Shown here: one piece after another, positions 34,913 to 43,995 of the stretch
Layout: every line of letters begins with the position of its first letter
How positions within the stretch are numbered: position 1 is the first letter of the stretch
Assembly (NCBI GenBank): GCA_958427145.1
Contig: CAUAAZ010000006.1
Coordinates: 1 to 64,000 of the forward strand
Reading direction: 5' to 3'
Source of the DNA: an uncultured Collinsella sp.
GTDB taxonomy: Bacteria > Actinomycetota > Coriobacteriia > Coriobacteriales > Coriobacteriaceae
Length of the DNA: 64,000 bases
Translations under genes and position numbers: made by a program
Notes under the pieces: generated by a model
Told to the model about the DNA's origin: nothing
Database searches by the model: none
Seen by the model: the letters and a program-made list of their open reading frames with translations, nothing else

Positions 34913-35024
34913 GGGCGGCCCTTTCTCCTAGAAGTTTGCAACCATGGTAGCCGATTTGCGCATGGCCTCGCCCGCGGCGGTAGAATTGGTCAACCCGAAA
35001 CACCGCAACGAACGGAAGACTCAC

Positions 35025-36443
35025 ATGGCCCTCATCACTTCGTACCACGTCCCCGGCCTTTACGTCGAGGACCACAGCATCGACGTCCCCCTTGACTGGC
35101 GCGGCCTGGAGCCGATGCTCCTGGCCGTCGGCAGTACCATGCGCCGCGGCGCTATGCCGGCACCCATCGCCGGCGCGCCCGAGAGCATCAAGCTCTTCTA
35201 CCGCGTGGTTTGCGCGCCCGACCGCATCAACGACGATCTGCCGCTGCTCCTGTTTTTGCAGGGCGGCCCCGGCGGCGAGAGCCCACGTCCGCTGTCGCCC
35301 ACAAGCGACGGCTGGATCGAGGAGGCCGTCAAGCACTTCCGCGTGGTCCTTCCCGACCAGCGCGGCACCGGACGCAGTAGCTGCGTGGACGGGCGCACGA
35401 TCAAGGCACTGGGTGAGCGCGCGACGGCGGCCGGCTCCGATGCCGCACGCTCGCAGGCGGATTTCCTCAAGCGCCACCTCGCCAGCTCCATCGTGCGCGA
35501 TTTTGAGTACCTGCGCCTGGTGGGCTTTGGCGGCAAGCCCTGGGTCACACTCGGGCAGAGCTACGGCGGCTTTTTGACGTTGAGCTATCTGTCGCTCTTC
35601 CCCGAGGGCATAGCGGCAAGCTTTACCTGCGGCGGCATCCCCCACGTGCCGGCGAGCGCAAGCGAGGTCTACGCGCACACCTTCCCGCGCATGGCCGCCA
35701 AGACGCAGCAGTATTACGACCGCTACCCCGCTGACGTCGACCGCGTGGCAGCCCTGGCCGATGCGCTCGAGGCCCAGAAGCCCGTGCTGCCCGACGGCTC
35801 GCCGATGACGGTCGAGCGCCTACAGCTCATGGGCAGCGACTTTGGCATGAAGCCGAGCTTTGAGCGCATGCATTGGATTATCGATCACGCGTTTGTTACT
35901 GGCGACGGTACGCTTAGCTGCGGCTCCTCGGTATCCGACAGCTTTTTGATGCGCGCCTTCGAGCGCACCAACACGCGTACAAACCCGCTGTACTGGACGC
36001 TGCAGGAGTTTATCTACGCCGACGGCGACACCATGCCCATTCGCTGGGCCGCAGCAGAGGAGAAGGCCCATCGTGCCGAGTTCGACACACTCGCGCGCCC
36101 GCTCATGATTACCGGCGAGGCCATGTTCCCGTGGATGTTTGAGCAGATGCCCGAGCTTATGCCGTTTAAGCCCGCCATGGACCTGCTGATGGAAGACACC
36201 AGCTGGGACAAGATCTACGACCCGCAGCGCCTAGCCTGCAACGAGGTGCCACTCCAGGCCGCGGTGTATTTCGACGATATGTACGTCGATTCGGGCATGC
36301 AGCTCGATACGCTCAGCCGCGTGGGCAACTCGCATGCCTGGGTGACCAACGAGTTCGAGCACGACGGCCTGCACGGCAGCGTGGTGTTCAAGCACCTCTT
36401 CGACGAAGCGCTCAACCGCGGAGACCTGCGCCGGATCTTCTAG
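35025..36443 (+). CDS. Alpha/beta hydrolase, proline iminopeptidase-like (S33)
   Basis: A 472-residue alpha/beta hydrolase. The oxyanion HGGPG-type motif occurs as LFLQGGPGGESPRPL, the DQRGTGRSS motif follows, and the nucleophile serine lies in LGQSYGGFLTL. A C-terminal histidine is offered by HDGLHGSVVFKH. These are S33 proline iminopeptidase features, cleaving N-terminal proline from peptides. The location between proA and proB on the other strand hints at proline metabolism, but this may be chance. I start at 35025 (CGGAAGAC upstream) rather than at 34944. Confidence 0.85.
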   Translation: MALITSYHVPGLYVEDHSIDVPLDWRGLEPMLLAVGSTMRRGAMPAPIAGAPESIKLFYRVVCAPDRINDDLPLLLFLQGGPGGESPRPLSPTSDGWIEEAVKHFRVVLPDQRGTGRSSCVDGRTIKALGERATAAGSDAARSQADFLKRHLASSIVRDFEYLRLVGFGGKPWVTLGQSYGGFLTLSYLSLFPEGIAASFTCGGIPHVPASASEVYAHTFPRMAAKTQQYYDRYPADVDRVAALADALEAQKPVLPDGSPMTVERLQLMGSDFGMKPSFERMHWIIDHAFVTGDGTLSCGSSVSDSFLMRAFERTNTRTNPLYWTLQEFIYADGDTMPIRWAAAEEKAHRAEFDTLARPLMITGEAMFPWMFEQMPELMPFKPAMDLLMEDTSWDKIYDPQRLACNEVPLQAAVYFDDMYVDSGMQLDTLSRVGNSHAWVTNEFEHDGLHGSVVFKHLFDEALNRGDLRRIF

Positions 36444-36450
36444 CTAAGGA

Positions 36451-36497
36451 GTGTCCCAAAGTGCCGGCACATAAGGAACGTCCCCAAGTGCCGGCAC
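36451..36497 (+). repeat. AAGTGCCGGCAC repeat element, copy 1
   Basis: Two AAGTGCCGGCAC units flank ATAAGGAACGTCCC. About 38 bases match part of 49207-49273 with two differences. It lies just after the peptidase gene. Confidence 0.75.
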
Positions 36498-36500
36498 GAG

Positions 36501-36542
36501 AAAGACAGCGCTGCAGGAAACGATCCGCAGCGCTGTCTTTCT
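36501..36542. terminator. Bidirectional terminator between peptidase gene and proB
   Basis: A perfect 14-bp stem, AAAGACAGCGCTGC (36501-36514) with GCAGCGCTGTCTTT (36527-36540), with T- and A-runs on both sides, between convergent genes. Confidence 0.9.
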
Positions 36543-37670
36543 TTATGCAAATACGATCAAGTTATCCCTGTGTATCGCCGGCTTCTCGGCCAGGTTAGCG
36601 AGCAGGCGGTTGCTGGCGATCTGGTCCTGGCGGCGGCCGGCTGCAAGCTCCAGCACGTCCGAATCGGCCTCGGCGATACCGCGGGCGACGACCATACCGC
36701 TCGGATCGCACACATCGAGCACATCGCCCTCGGCAAACTGGCCATCGACCTCGCAAATACCCACCGCAAGCAGGGAAGAGCCACGGCTGACCAGCGCCTT
36801 CGCAGCACCGTCATCAACCGTCACCGAGCCGTGGGCCTTGTCGCCCAGCGCGATCCACAGTTTGCGGGGTGCGATGTCCAGGCGCTCCGCCGGCGGATCG
36901 AACAGGGTTCCCACGCTCTCGCCGCGGGCGAGACGCACGAGGGCATCGGGGTCCTCGCCCGAGCAAATCACGCTCTGAATGCCCGCCGTCATCAGGATGC
37001 GGCTCGCGCGAATCTTGGTGATCATGCCGCCCGTACCCACCGAGGTCGAAGAATCACCCGCCGAGGCAATGATCTTGGCATCGATCTTATGCACGACCGG
37101 GACAAACTCGGCCGTCGGATCCTCGTGCGGATTGGCGGTGTAGAGGCCGTCGATGTCGGACAGCGTCACGCACAGGTCGGCGGAAACCAGGCAGCTCACG
37201 AGCGCCGCCAGCGTGTCGTTGTCGCCAAACTTGATCTCGTCGACGGTAACGGTGTCGTTCTCGTTGACGACCGGCACCACGCCCAGCTCCACCAGACGCA
37301 GCAGGGCGTCGCGCGCGTGCAGGTAGGACGTGCGACGCGCCGTGTCGTGACGCGTGAGCAGCACGAGCGAGGTGAGCAGGTCGCGCGCATGGAACTCCAC
37401 GTCGTAGGCCGACGAGATGATGCACTGACCAGCCGAGGCGCAGGCCTGCAGGCTCGGAAGGTCGCCGACCGGCTTGCGGTCGAAGCCCAACACGGGATAG
37501 CCACAGGCGATAGCGCCCGAGCTCACCACGACCAGACGCCAGCCGAGCTTGCGCAGCGCTGCGGCTTGATCGGCAAGTCCGCCGATAAAGGCGCGGTTGA
37601 CCTTGCCATCGGCGCCCACCACCGTGGACGAACCGATCTTTACCACCATCGTTTTATAAGAAGTCGTCAT
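36543..37670 (-). CDS. proB: Glutamate 5-kinase with PUA domain
   Basis: A 375-residue ProB, the first step of proline synthesis. The N-terminal amino-acid kinase domain begins VVKIGSSTVVG, with VVSSGAIACGY and VVNENDTVTVDEIKFGDND binding substrate; the C-terminal region from about 280 is a PUA domain (ARGIAEADSDVLELAAGRR). The ribosome-binding site is weak, so the start is the family-based choice. It lies 80 bases after the nicotinate phosphoribosyltransferase gene on the same strand and may share its transcript. Confidence 0.94.
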   Translation of the reverse strand: MTTSYKTMVVKIGSSTVVGADGKVNRAFIGGLADQAAALRKLGWRLVVVSSGAIACGYPVLGFDRKPVGDLPSLQACASAGQCIISSAYDVEFHARDLLTSLVLLTRHDTARRTSYLHARDALLRLVELGVVPVVNENDTVTVDEIKFGDNDTLAALVSCLVSADLCVTLSDIDGLYTANPHEDPTAEFVPVVHKIDAKIIASAGDSSTSVGTGGMITKIRASRILMTAGIQSVICSGEDPDALVRLARGESVGTLFDPPAERLDIAPRKLWIALGDKAHGSVTVDDGAAKALVSRGSSLLAVGICEVDGQFAEGDVLDVCDPSGMVVARGIAEADSDVLELAAGRRQDQIASNRLLANLAEKPAIHRDNLIVFA

Positions 37671-37750
37671 ACGTCAAACCAATCAACTGTTCAGCGAACG
37701 GGCGAACGGGCAAGCGAGAAAATGATCCGTTATCTTCCGTCGCATGCTGA

Positions 37751-39256
37751 TCATTTTGCCCAGGGGAAAGCCGAGGCCGCGGCCATGTTCTTGCGCACGA
37801 GCTCGTCGCGCACCTGAGCCAGGCCCTGCTCCATGCCCACCACATAGGTCTGCGGGTACAGGAAGCGCTTGAAAGCTGCGTCCAGATGATCGAGCGCCCA
37901 AACACAGCGCTCGCGCGCGTCCTGGATGCTCTCACGCGGAGCCACTGCGCTGCCATCGCGCACGATCGGCACCAGCAGCTCGCGATACTCAAGCTCCGAC
38001 ACGTCGGTCACCAGGGCGGCATCATTCACGGCCACGAGGGTATTGCCGCGCGCGGCGCCCTCCCCCACCAGATGGTCCTCGTCGTAGATCATGTCGCAGA
38101 CCGGGCCGCCAAAGCCGTCGTAATAACGGCGCACGCGCTGCACGCCCGGGATCGTGCGCTTGTAGGGCTGCTCGGAGAGCTTGACCACCGGCGTCCACGG
38201 GTCGGCCTCGCTCGCACGGCGGGCGGAAAGCTTGTACACGCCGCCCAGCGCCGGCTGGTCGTAGCAGGTCGCGAGCTTGGTGCCCACGCCAAAGCTATCG
38301 ATGGGCGCGCCCTGGTCGAGCAGCGACTGAATCGTGTACTCATCCAGATCGTTAGAAACCGAGATCCCCACATAGGGCAGGCCCTCGGCATCGAAACGAC
38401 CGCGGACATACTTGGAGAGCTTGGCGAGGTCGCCCGAGTCAATGCGAATAGCCGACAGGCGCTCGCCCGCCGCCTCCATCTCCTTGGCAACCGTAATGGC
38501 ATGCTCGCAGCCCTCGCGCACATCGTAGGTGTCGATGAGCAGCGTGCAGTTCTTGGGGCTCGACTTGGCAAAGGCGCGGAAGGCCTCGAGCTCGGAATCG
38601 AAGCTCATCACCCAGCTGTGCGCATGCGTGCCAAAGACGGGAATACCGTAGCGGCGGCCGGCGAGCACATTGGACGTAGAGGAGCAGCCGGCGACGTAGC
38701 TCGCGCGCGCAACGGCCAGGCCGCCATCGGGACCCTGGGCTCGGCGCAGGCCAAACTCGGCCACGGGACGGCCGTCCGCTGCCAGCACCACGCGCGCCGT
38801 CTTGGTGGCGACAAGTGTCTGGAACCCGACGATGTTGAGCAGCGCCGTCTCGAGCAGCTGGCACTCGAGCGCAGGACCGGTGACGCGCACCATGGGCTCG
38901 CGTGGAAAGACGAGCTCGCCCTCGGGGACGGCGTCGATATTTACATGCGCACGAAAATCGCGCAGGTAGTCGAGGAATGCGGACTTGAACATCGCGCCGC
39001 CGGCCGGGGCCTCAAGCGATGCGAGGTAGTCGATATCCTCGGGCGTAAAGCGCAGATTCTCGACTAGCTCGGGCAGCTCGGCGGTGCCGCACATGACGGC
39101 ATAGGCGCTGCCAAAGGGATGGTCGCGGTAAAACGCGGTAAAACAACCCTGCTCATTGGCCTTGCCGCTCTCCCACAGGCCCTGGGCCATAGTGAGTTCG
39201 TACAGATCGGTGAGCATTGCGATGTCGGTGGGATGAGAGATATCGGTCAAAGCCAT
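37751..39256 (-). CDS. pncB: Nicotinate phosphoribosyltransferase
   Basis: A 501-residue enzyme making nicotinate mononucleotide for NAD salvage. Family features include MLTDLYELTMAQGLW at the N-terminus, FGLRRAQGPDGG, GTHAHSWVMSF, LIDTYDVREG and IRIDSGDL. The ATG at 39256 has GAAAGGTCG upstream; the open frame extends 19 codons further without one. The length and C-terminal part fit the longer PncB group common in Gram-positives. Confidence 0.94.
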   Translation of the reverse strand: MALTDISHPTDIAMLTDLYELTMAQGLWESGKANEQGCFTAFYRDHPFGSAYAVMCGTAELPELVENLRFTPEDIDYLASLEAPAGGAMFKSAFLDYLRDFRAHVNIDAVPEGELVFPREPMVRVTGPALECQLLETALLNIVGFQTLVATKTARVVLAADGRPVAEFGLRRAQGPDGGLAVARASYVAGCSSTSNVLAGRRYGIPVFGTHAHSWVMSFDSELEAFRAFAKSSPKNCTLLIDTYDVREGCEHAITVAKEMEAAGERLSAIRIDSGDLAKLSKYVRGRFDAEGLPYVGISVSNDLDEYTIQSLLDQGAPIDSFGVGTKLATCYDQPALGGVYKLSARRASEADPWTPVVKLSEQPYKRTIPGVQRVRRYYDGFGGPVCDMIYDEDHLVGEGAARGNTLVAVNDAALVTDVSELEYRELLVPIVRDGSAVAPRESIQDARERCVWALDHLDAAFKRFLYPQTYVVGMEQGLAQVRDELVRKNMAAASAFPWAK

Positions 39257-39340
39257 GGGGCGACCTTTCGGATGTGTGGTGCAGAATTTGAGGGTTGGAC
39301 GAGAGCAGAGCATGCGGACATGACGCCCGATGCAAATCGG

Positions 39341-39835
39341 TTAGAGCAGGCCCAAGCTGGTCAGGATCGTGTAGCCCATAAAGATGACAAACGCGATGAG
39401 GGCAAGGACAATGATGATTTTTTGAGCCGGCGCCATGCCAGGAATCTCGTTCTCGCCCGCAGGTTCCTTGGAGGTAACCATGCGCTGGGCAAAGGTCATC
39501 TCGTCACGGCTCGGCTTGGGCTCGACGGACTTGGGACGAGCGGCCTTTTTAGGCTGAGGTTTGGGCGCGGCAGGTGCAGGCTTCGCTGCAGCGGGCTTGG
39601 GCGCGGCAGGTGCAGGCTTCGCAGCAGCGGGCTTGGGTGCGGGCGCGGGCTTGCGCTCGGATGCGGCGTTCGAGGCGACCACCTCGGCCTTCGCACGCTC
39701 GGCACGCAGGGCAGCCAGCTCCTCGCGCTCGCGACGGGCCTCTTCCCGAGCCTCGCGGCGGGCCTTCTCAGCGCGGAGCTCTTCCAACTCAGCGCGCTCC
39801 TCGTCGGACAATGGTTGGGACTCAAGCTCGGCCAT
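39341..39835 (-). CDS. Small coiled-coil, Pro/Ala-repeat membrane protein
   Basis: A 164-residue protein. Residues 5-60 are Glu/Arg/Ala-rich and almost surely a coiled coil (RAEKARREAREEARRERE). Residues 62-105 are a Lys-Pro-Ala linker with a tandem KPAAAKPAPAAP unit. One membrane segment lies at the C-terminus (IIIVLALIAFVIFMGYTIL). It looks like a tail-anchored envelope or division-related protein; no family recognised. The start at 39835 follows GAAAGGG. The upstream tRNA-Ala terminator separates it from that gene. Confidence 0.65.
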   Translation of the reverse strand: MAELESQPLSDEERAELEELRAEKARREAREEARREREELAALRAERAKAEVVASNAASERKPAPAPKPAAAKPAPAAPKPAAAKPAPAAPKPQPKKAARPKSVEPKPSRDEMTFAQRMVTSKEPAGENEIPGMAPAQKIIIVLALIAFVIFMGYTILTSLGLL

Positions 39836-39851
39836 GGTAAAGCCCTTTCTT

Positions 39852-39885
39852 TTAAAAAAAGCCGCCGACACAATGTCAGCGGCTT
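39852..39885 (-). terminator. Terminator of tRNA-Ala
   Basis: Minus-strand stem AAGCCGCTGAC (39885-39875) with GTCGGCGGCTT (39869-39859), one mismatch, followed by TTTTT. It sits 15 bases past the tRNA. Confidence 0.8.
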
Positions 39886-39899
39886 ATCAAATCCAAGGG

Positions 39900-39972
39900 T
39901 GGAGACGAAGGGAGTCGAACCCTCGGCCTCTGCCATGCGACGGCAGCGCTCTCCCAACTGAGCTACGTCCCC
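39900..39972 (-). tRNA. tRNA-Ala (CGC)
   Basis: A 73-base cloverleaf on the minus strand: acceptor GGGGACG/CGTCTCC, anticodon loop GTCGCAT (anticodon CGC, reading GCG), T-loop TTCGACT. The 3' CCA is not encoded. Confidence 0.95.
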
Positions 39973-40075
39973 AGGACAAGTCGATATTTTACCTACGGCT
40001 CGCCAACTGTCAACGCCCAATAACCAGTCTTTTTGGGACGCGGCTATTTTGGCAACTATTGAACAGGCGATCCTC

Positions 40076-40114
40076 TCGATGATTTTTTAATCCCCGTCCC
40101 AGAAAAATCATCGA
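40076..40114. repeat. Hairpin repeat with GTCCCAG loop, copy 1
   Basis: Perfect 12-bp arms TCGATGATTTTT (40076-40087) and AAAAATCATCGA (40103-40114) around a 15-base loop TAATCCCCGTCCCAG. The same loop, with degraded arms, recurs at 51161-51192. It lies just past the radical SAM gene (minus) and could terminate it. Confidence 0.75.
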
Positions 40115-40122
40115 CGAACGCC

Positions 40123-41061
40123 CTACTTTGCGCTGGTGAGGACGCCGGTGGTGTCGAAGGCCGGGGTGAAGCTCTCGTCTACCGCGCCGCCCTCTTGCCA
40201 GAACATCGTCGTAAAGCCCAGGTCGTCGGCATGGTCGAGCACCTGCTCGTACTCCTCGCGCGTCACGGCGCGCGCCAGGTCGCCGCCCTGCTCGCGCATA
40301 AGCGCATTGGGCGTGTACTGGTTCATGACCGAGATCGGCACATCGCCCACCGTCTGCCACACTAGGTCCAGTACGCGACACGAATCGTCCGCATGCCCCG
40401 GAAGCACCAGGTGGCGCACGATCATACCGCGCTTCATAAGCCCGTCCTCGTCCACCAACTCTCCCCCGCGGCGATCGATCTCGCGCGCCATCTGGACCAG
40501 GCCCGACACGGCCACACGCGGGTAATCCTTTATATGAGAGAGCGACTGCGCAAGCCCGGCATCGGCATATTTAAAGTCGGTGAGCCACACATCGACCAGG
40601 TCGCCCAGCGCCGCCACGGCACTCGCGCGCTCATAACCGCTCGTGTTGTAGACGATTGGGATGACCAGCCCGCGCGCCCGTGCCGCGGCAATCGCGGCAG
40701 GCAACAGGTGCGCATAGTGCGTCGCCGTCACCAAATTGATGTTGTTGGCACCCTGGTCCTGCAGTTCCAGCATAATCTCGACCAGGCGCTCAGGCGAAAT
40801 CTCAAGGCCAAAATTGCCGGTCGAGATCTCGTGGTTCTGGCAGTAGATACATTTGAGCGAGCAGCCGCTAAAGAAGATCGTGCCCGAACCGGCCTCGCCC
40901 GAGATAGGCGGCTCCTCCCACATATGAAGCGCGGCGCGGGCCACCTTGAGCGTGTCGTTAGCACCGCAGACGCCGTGCGCGCCCTCATCGCGCGCCGCAC
41001 CGCAACGGCGCGGACACAAATGGCAGGCGGGCGAAAAAAGTTCGGTCAACGACGTCGGCAT
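40123..41061 (-). CDS. Radical SAM protein, PflX type
   Basis: A 312-residue radical SAM enzyme. The cluster motif CSLKCIYC (CxxxCxxC) is present, and the N-terminus has the extra cysteine set CHLCPRRCGAARDEG, then GVCGAN, typical of the PflX (COG1313) group related to pyruvate-formate-lyase activases. The target protein is unknown and no glycyl-radical enzyme lies nearby. It depends on Fe-S cluster supply. I prefer the ATG at 41061 (GGAG nine bases upstream) over that at 41076. Confidence 0.83.
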   Translation of the reverse strand: MPTSLTELFSPACHLCPRRCGAARDEGAHGVCGANDTLKVARAALHMWEEPPISGEAGSGTIFFSGCSLKCIYCQNHEISTGNFGLEISPERLVEIMLELQDQGANNINLVTATHYAHLLPAAIAAARARGLVIPIVYNTSGYERASAVAALGDLVDVWLTDFKYADAGLAQSLSHIKDYPRVAVSGLVQMAREIDRRGGELVDEDGLMKRGMIVRHLVLPGHADDSCRVLDLVWQTVGDVPISVMNQYTPNALMREQGGDLARAVTREEYEQVLDHADDLGFTTMFWQEGGAVDESFTPAFDTTGVLTSAK

Positions 41062-41586
41062 AAAACCATGCTCCAAAACAACGATTCAGCAGCTCAAACG
41101 TAAAGGGATCAACCCCACAGACGGCTCGAGCCCAAGGCGCCGTAATCGTCCGACACGATTTTTGTAATGTCAAGACTGGAATCGATAAAGTGCCGCTTTA
41201 TGATGTAGGTATTCCGCCCCCCGCGGAGCAACTGGGTGAACCGTCGCGTTTATTTAGGGAGCCCACACAGTCGTACCTAGTACAGGTATCCTTCGTTGTT
41301 AAGGACGCTGGAACAGTCGATGAGGGCACCCACCTGTTTTAGGTGGGTTCATTTTCGTAACGTGGGGGGTGGTTTTCTTTTGCCGAAAATCACCATTACA
41401 GTCCATATGGATCCCCGCCGGCATCCCGACAAGCCATCGACAACATCCCAATATCTGGTAAGCGCGTGATTATCGCTGCGTGCAATTCCATGCACCCCCC
41501 TTGGTCGAGTATTATGGTTCGGCTATGCCCTTTGCGCATGGCGTTCTTCTGACCTTTTCCTTCGACGCTTGGCGGTTTTTAGATTC
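41062..41586 (+). promoter_or_regulatory. Gap containing a small-RNA promoter and the 6S-like RNA
   Basis: TATGAT at 41199-41204 is a good -10 box for the RNA starting near 41211; the -35 is weak. Downstream of the RNA, 41385-41586 holds the leader of the WecA-like gene with a TATTAT near 41510 and a poor ribosome-binding site. No protein gene is supported. Confidence 0.45.
41211..41380 (+). ncRNA. Candidate 6S-like structured RNA
   Basis: About 170 bases that fold as a closed rod. A 12-bp end helix pairs 41214-41225 (CCGCCCCCCGCG) with 41361-41372 (CGTGGGGGGTGG, with G-T pairs). Inside, TGAACC (41237-41242) can pair with GGTTCA; a 3'-side hairpin CCCACCT/AGGTGGG follows GGGCA, and apical hairpins TACCT/AGGTA and TCCTT/AAGGA close the top. 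A T-run (TTTTCTTTT) ends it. The size, closed-end rod and 3' bubble hairpin fit 6S RNA, the mimic that binds RNA polymerase, but I cannot run a covariance model. Another structured RNA is possible. Confidence 0.5.
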
Positions 41587-42786
41587 ATGGCTTCATCCCC
41601 GAGCTACATACCGTACCTATGCGTGGCAGCGGCGGCCTTTATCACGACCTTCCTCACGGTACCCCTGGTCAAGCGCCTGGCAATCAAGCTCGACGCCGTC
41701 GACTATCCTTCTAAGCGCCGCATCAACACCAAGCCCATCCCGCGTTTGGGCGGAACGGCGGTGTTTTTGGGCCTGGTCGTCGCCTGCACTGTGCAAATCC
41801 TAGGCACCTGGTACCTGGGTTGGCCGCCCGTTTTGGTGCCCCACCCCCGTCTGCACATCAGCTACCCCATACTTGCGCTTTCTTTTACCGTTATCTTTGC
41901 GACCGGCGCTATCGACGACGTCTTCCAGCTCACGCCCAAGCAAAAGCTGGCCGGACAGGTCCTCGCCGCGCTTATCGCCTGCATGGGCGGCCTGCGGATC
42001 GGCGTCATCGTCAACCCGTTTGCTCCCGGCGAGATCATGCTCGGATGGCTCGCCTACCCCATTACCGTGATCTATCTGGTGGCATTCACCAACATCATTA
42101 ACCTCATCGACGGCCTCGACGGCTTGGCCACGGGCATCTGCGGCATCGCATCGTTCACCATGTTTTCGATGGCTGTTCTCTCGGGCCGCATCGACGCCGC
42201 CGCGCTCTCCATTGCGCTCTTTGGCGCCTGTCTGGCCTTTTTGCGCTACAACTTCAACCCCGCAAGCATCTTCTTGGGCGACTCGGGGTCGTTGCTTCTG
42301 GGCTTTGCGCTGGGCTCCATCTCGCTGCTCAACGTGAGCCGCACCGCCGCACTCACCTCGCTTATCATCCCGCTCATCGTTGCCGGCGTGCCCATCATCG
42401 ACACGTTTAGCGCCATTGTGCGCCGCAAGCGCGCCCACATTAGCATCGGGCAGGCCGACAAGGGCCACATCCACCACCGCCTGATCCAAGAAGGCTACAA
42501 CCAAAAACAGGCCGTGCTGCTCATCTATGCCTGGTGCATCATGCTTTCGGCCGGCGCCGCCGCGATTAACCAGGTCGAGGTGCCCATGCGCGTGCTCATC
42601 TTTACCGTGCTCGCCATTGGCTCGGCGGCCTTCGCCAAGCATCTACATCTATTTGAGCCCGTGCTGCTCCACCATTACAACAAGCGCACGCACGAAGATG
42701 AGCTGGTCACCCCCGACGACCCCGCTTTTAAGCAGGAGGAGCAGGCAGCCGAGGAGCGCAAAGAAGAGCGCCACCACAAGCTCTAG
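41587..42786 (+). CDS. WecA/TagO-like UDP-sugar:undecaprenyl-phosphate transferase
   Basis: A 399-residue protein with about eleven membrane segments of the MraY/WecA superfamily. Catalytic motifs: GAIDDVFQLTPKQKLAGQ, NIINLIDGLDGLATG and the cytoplasmic HIHHRLIQEGYNQKQ. It puts the first phosphosugar on undecaprenyl phosphate, the start of teichoic-acid-like or surface glycans, which ties in with the glycosyltransferases and flippase in the window. The C-terminus is charged (EEQAAEERKEERHHK). I use the ATG at 41587; a TTG at 41569 is possible. Confidence 0.9.
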   Translation: MASSPSYIPYLCVAAAAFITTFLTVPLVKRLAIKLDAVDYPSKRRINTKPIPRLGGTAVFLGLVVACTVQILGTWYLGWPPVLVPHPRLHISYPILALSFTVIFATGAIDDVFQLTPKQKLAGQVLAALIACMGGLRIGVIVNPFAPGEIMLGWLAYPITVIYLVAFTNIINLIDGLDGLATGICGIASFTMFSMAVLSGRIDAAALSIALFGACLAFLRYNFNPASIFLGDSGSLLLGFALGSISLLNVSRTAALTSLIIPLIVAGVPIIDTFSAIVRRKRAHISIGQADKGHIHHRLIQEGYNQKQAVLLIYAWCIMLSAGAAAINQVEVPMRVLIFTVLAIGSAAFAKHLHLFEPVLLHHYNKRTHEDELVTPDDPAFKQEEQAAEERKEERHHKL

Positions 42787-42945
42787 GACAAGCTGCCGAG
42801 GATGTGCCAAGGCACCGTTGGCCAAGCGCGGCCACGCCGCGCCCATCGCACAAGCCACCCCTCTCCCGCCCCTCGCCTACTTACGCCCCGCCCCTCCAAT
42901 AAACGCGTTATCATCTTGACCCATGAACATACGTTAGGAGCAATC

Positions 42946-43995
42946 ATGCCAAACGAGAACAGCTACGAAGTCGCGTTGCAAAAGAGCAACGCCATTCGCG
43001 AGGGCCTGGCCAATACGCCCGAGAAGTTCACCATGCTCACCGGTGATCGCCCCACCGGCCGTCTGCACCTGGGCCACTACTTCGGTACCCTCAAGGGCCG
43101 TGTTGAACTGCAGAACATGGGCGCCAAGACCAATGTGCTCATCGCCGACTACCAGGTCATCACTGACCGCGACACGACCGAACACATCCAGGACAACGTG
43201 TATAACATGGTCATGGACTACCTTGCCTGCGGTATCGATCCCGACAAGACCATGATCTACGCGCACTCCGCCGTGCCCGCCGCAAACCAGCTCATGCTGC
43301 CGTTCCTGTCGCTGGTGTCCGAGGCCGAGTTGGCGCGCAACCCCACGGTCAAGGCCGAGATGGAGGCCTCGGGCCACGAGCTCACCGGCCTTCTGCTCAC
43401 CTACCCGGTGCATCAGGCCTGCGACATCCTGTTCTGCAAGGGCAACGTGGTACCCGTCGGTCGCGACCAGCTGCCGCACATCGAGCTCACCCGCACCATC
43501 GCCCGCCGCTTTAACAACCGCTACGGCAAGGTATTTCCCGAGGTCGAAGCGCTGCTGTCCGAGACCCCGCTGCTGCCCGGCCTTGACGGTCGCAAGATGA
43601 GCAAGAGCTACGGCAACGCCATCAATATTTCGATGACCGCCGAGGAAACGGCCAAGCGCATCAAGAAGAGCCAGACCGACTCCGAGCGCATGATCACGTT
43701 CGACCCCGAGAACCGCCCCGGTGTGTCCGGCCTGCTTTCGACGGCTGCAATCTGCACCGGTCGCTCCGAGGTCGAGATTGCCGAGGAGATTGGCATGGGC
43801 GGCTCCGGCCAGCTCAAGAAGTACGTGACCGAGGCCGTCAACGAGTACTTCGCACCTATCCGCGAGCGTCGCCAGCGCTACGAGAACGATCTGGACTATG
43901 TGAAGGACGTCCTGCATGAGGGCAACCGTCGCGCCAACGAGATCGCCGAGCAGACCCTGGCCGAGGTTCAGGACGCCATGGGTATGGTGTACTAG
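42946..43995 (+). CDS. trpS: Tryptophanyl-tRNA synthetase
   Basis: A 349-residue class I synthetase for tRNA-Trp. The HIGH-type motif is GRLHLGHYFGTL, the KMSKS motif GLDGRKMSKSYGN, and the tryptophan pocket is framed by YPVHQACDILFCKGNVVPVGRDQ. The start at 42946 has TTAGGAG; the long upstream open frame is GC-rich noise. No T-box or trp leader is visible. Single gene with its own terminator. Confidence 0.96.
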   Translation: MPNENSYEVALQKSNAIREGLANTPEKFTMLTGDRPTGRLHLGHYFGTLKGRVELQNMGAKTNVLIADYQVITDRDTTEHIQDNVYNMVMDYLACGIDPDKTMIYAHSAVPAANQLMLPFLSLVSEAELARNPTVKAEMEASGHELTGLLLTYPVHQACDILFCKGNVVPVGRDQLPHIELTRTIARRFNNRYGKVFPEVEALLSETPLLPGLDGRKMSKSYGNAINISMTAEETAKRIKKSQTDSERMITFDPENRPGVSGLLSTAAICTGRSEVEIAEEIGMGGSGQLKKYVTEAVNEYFAPIRERRQRYENDLDYVKDVLHEGNRRANEIAEQTLAEVQDAMGMVY

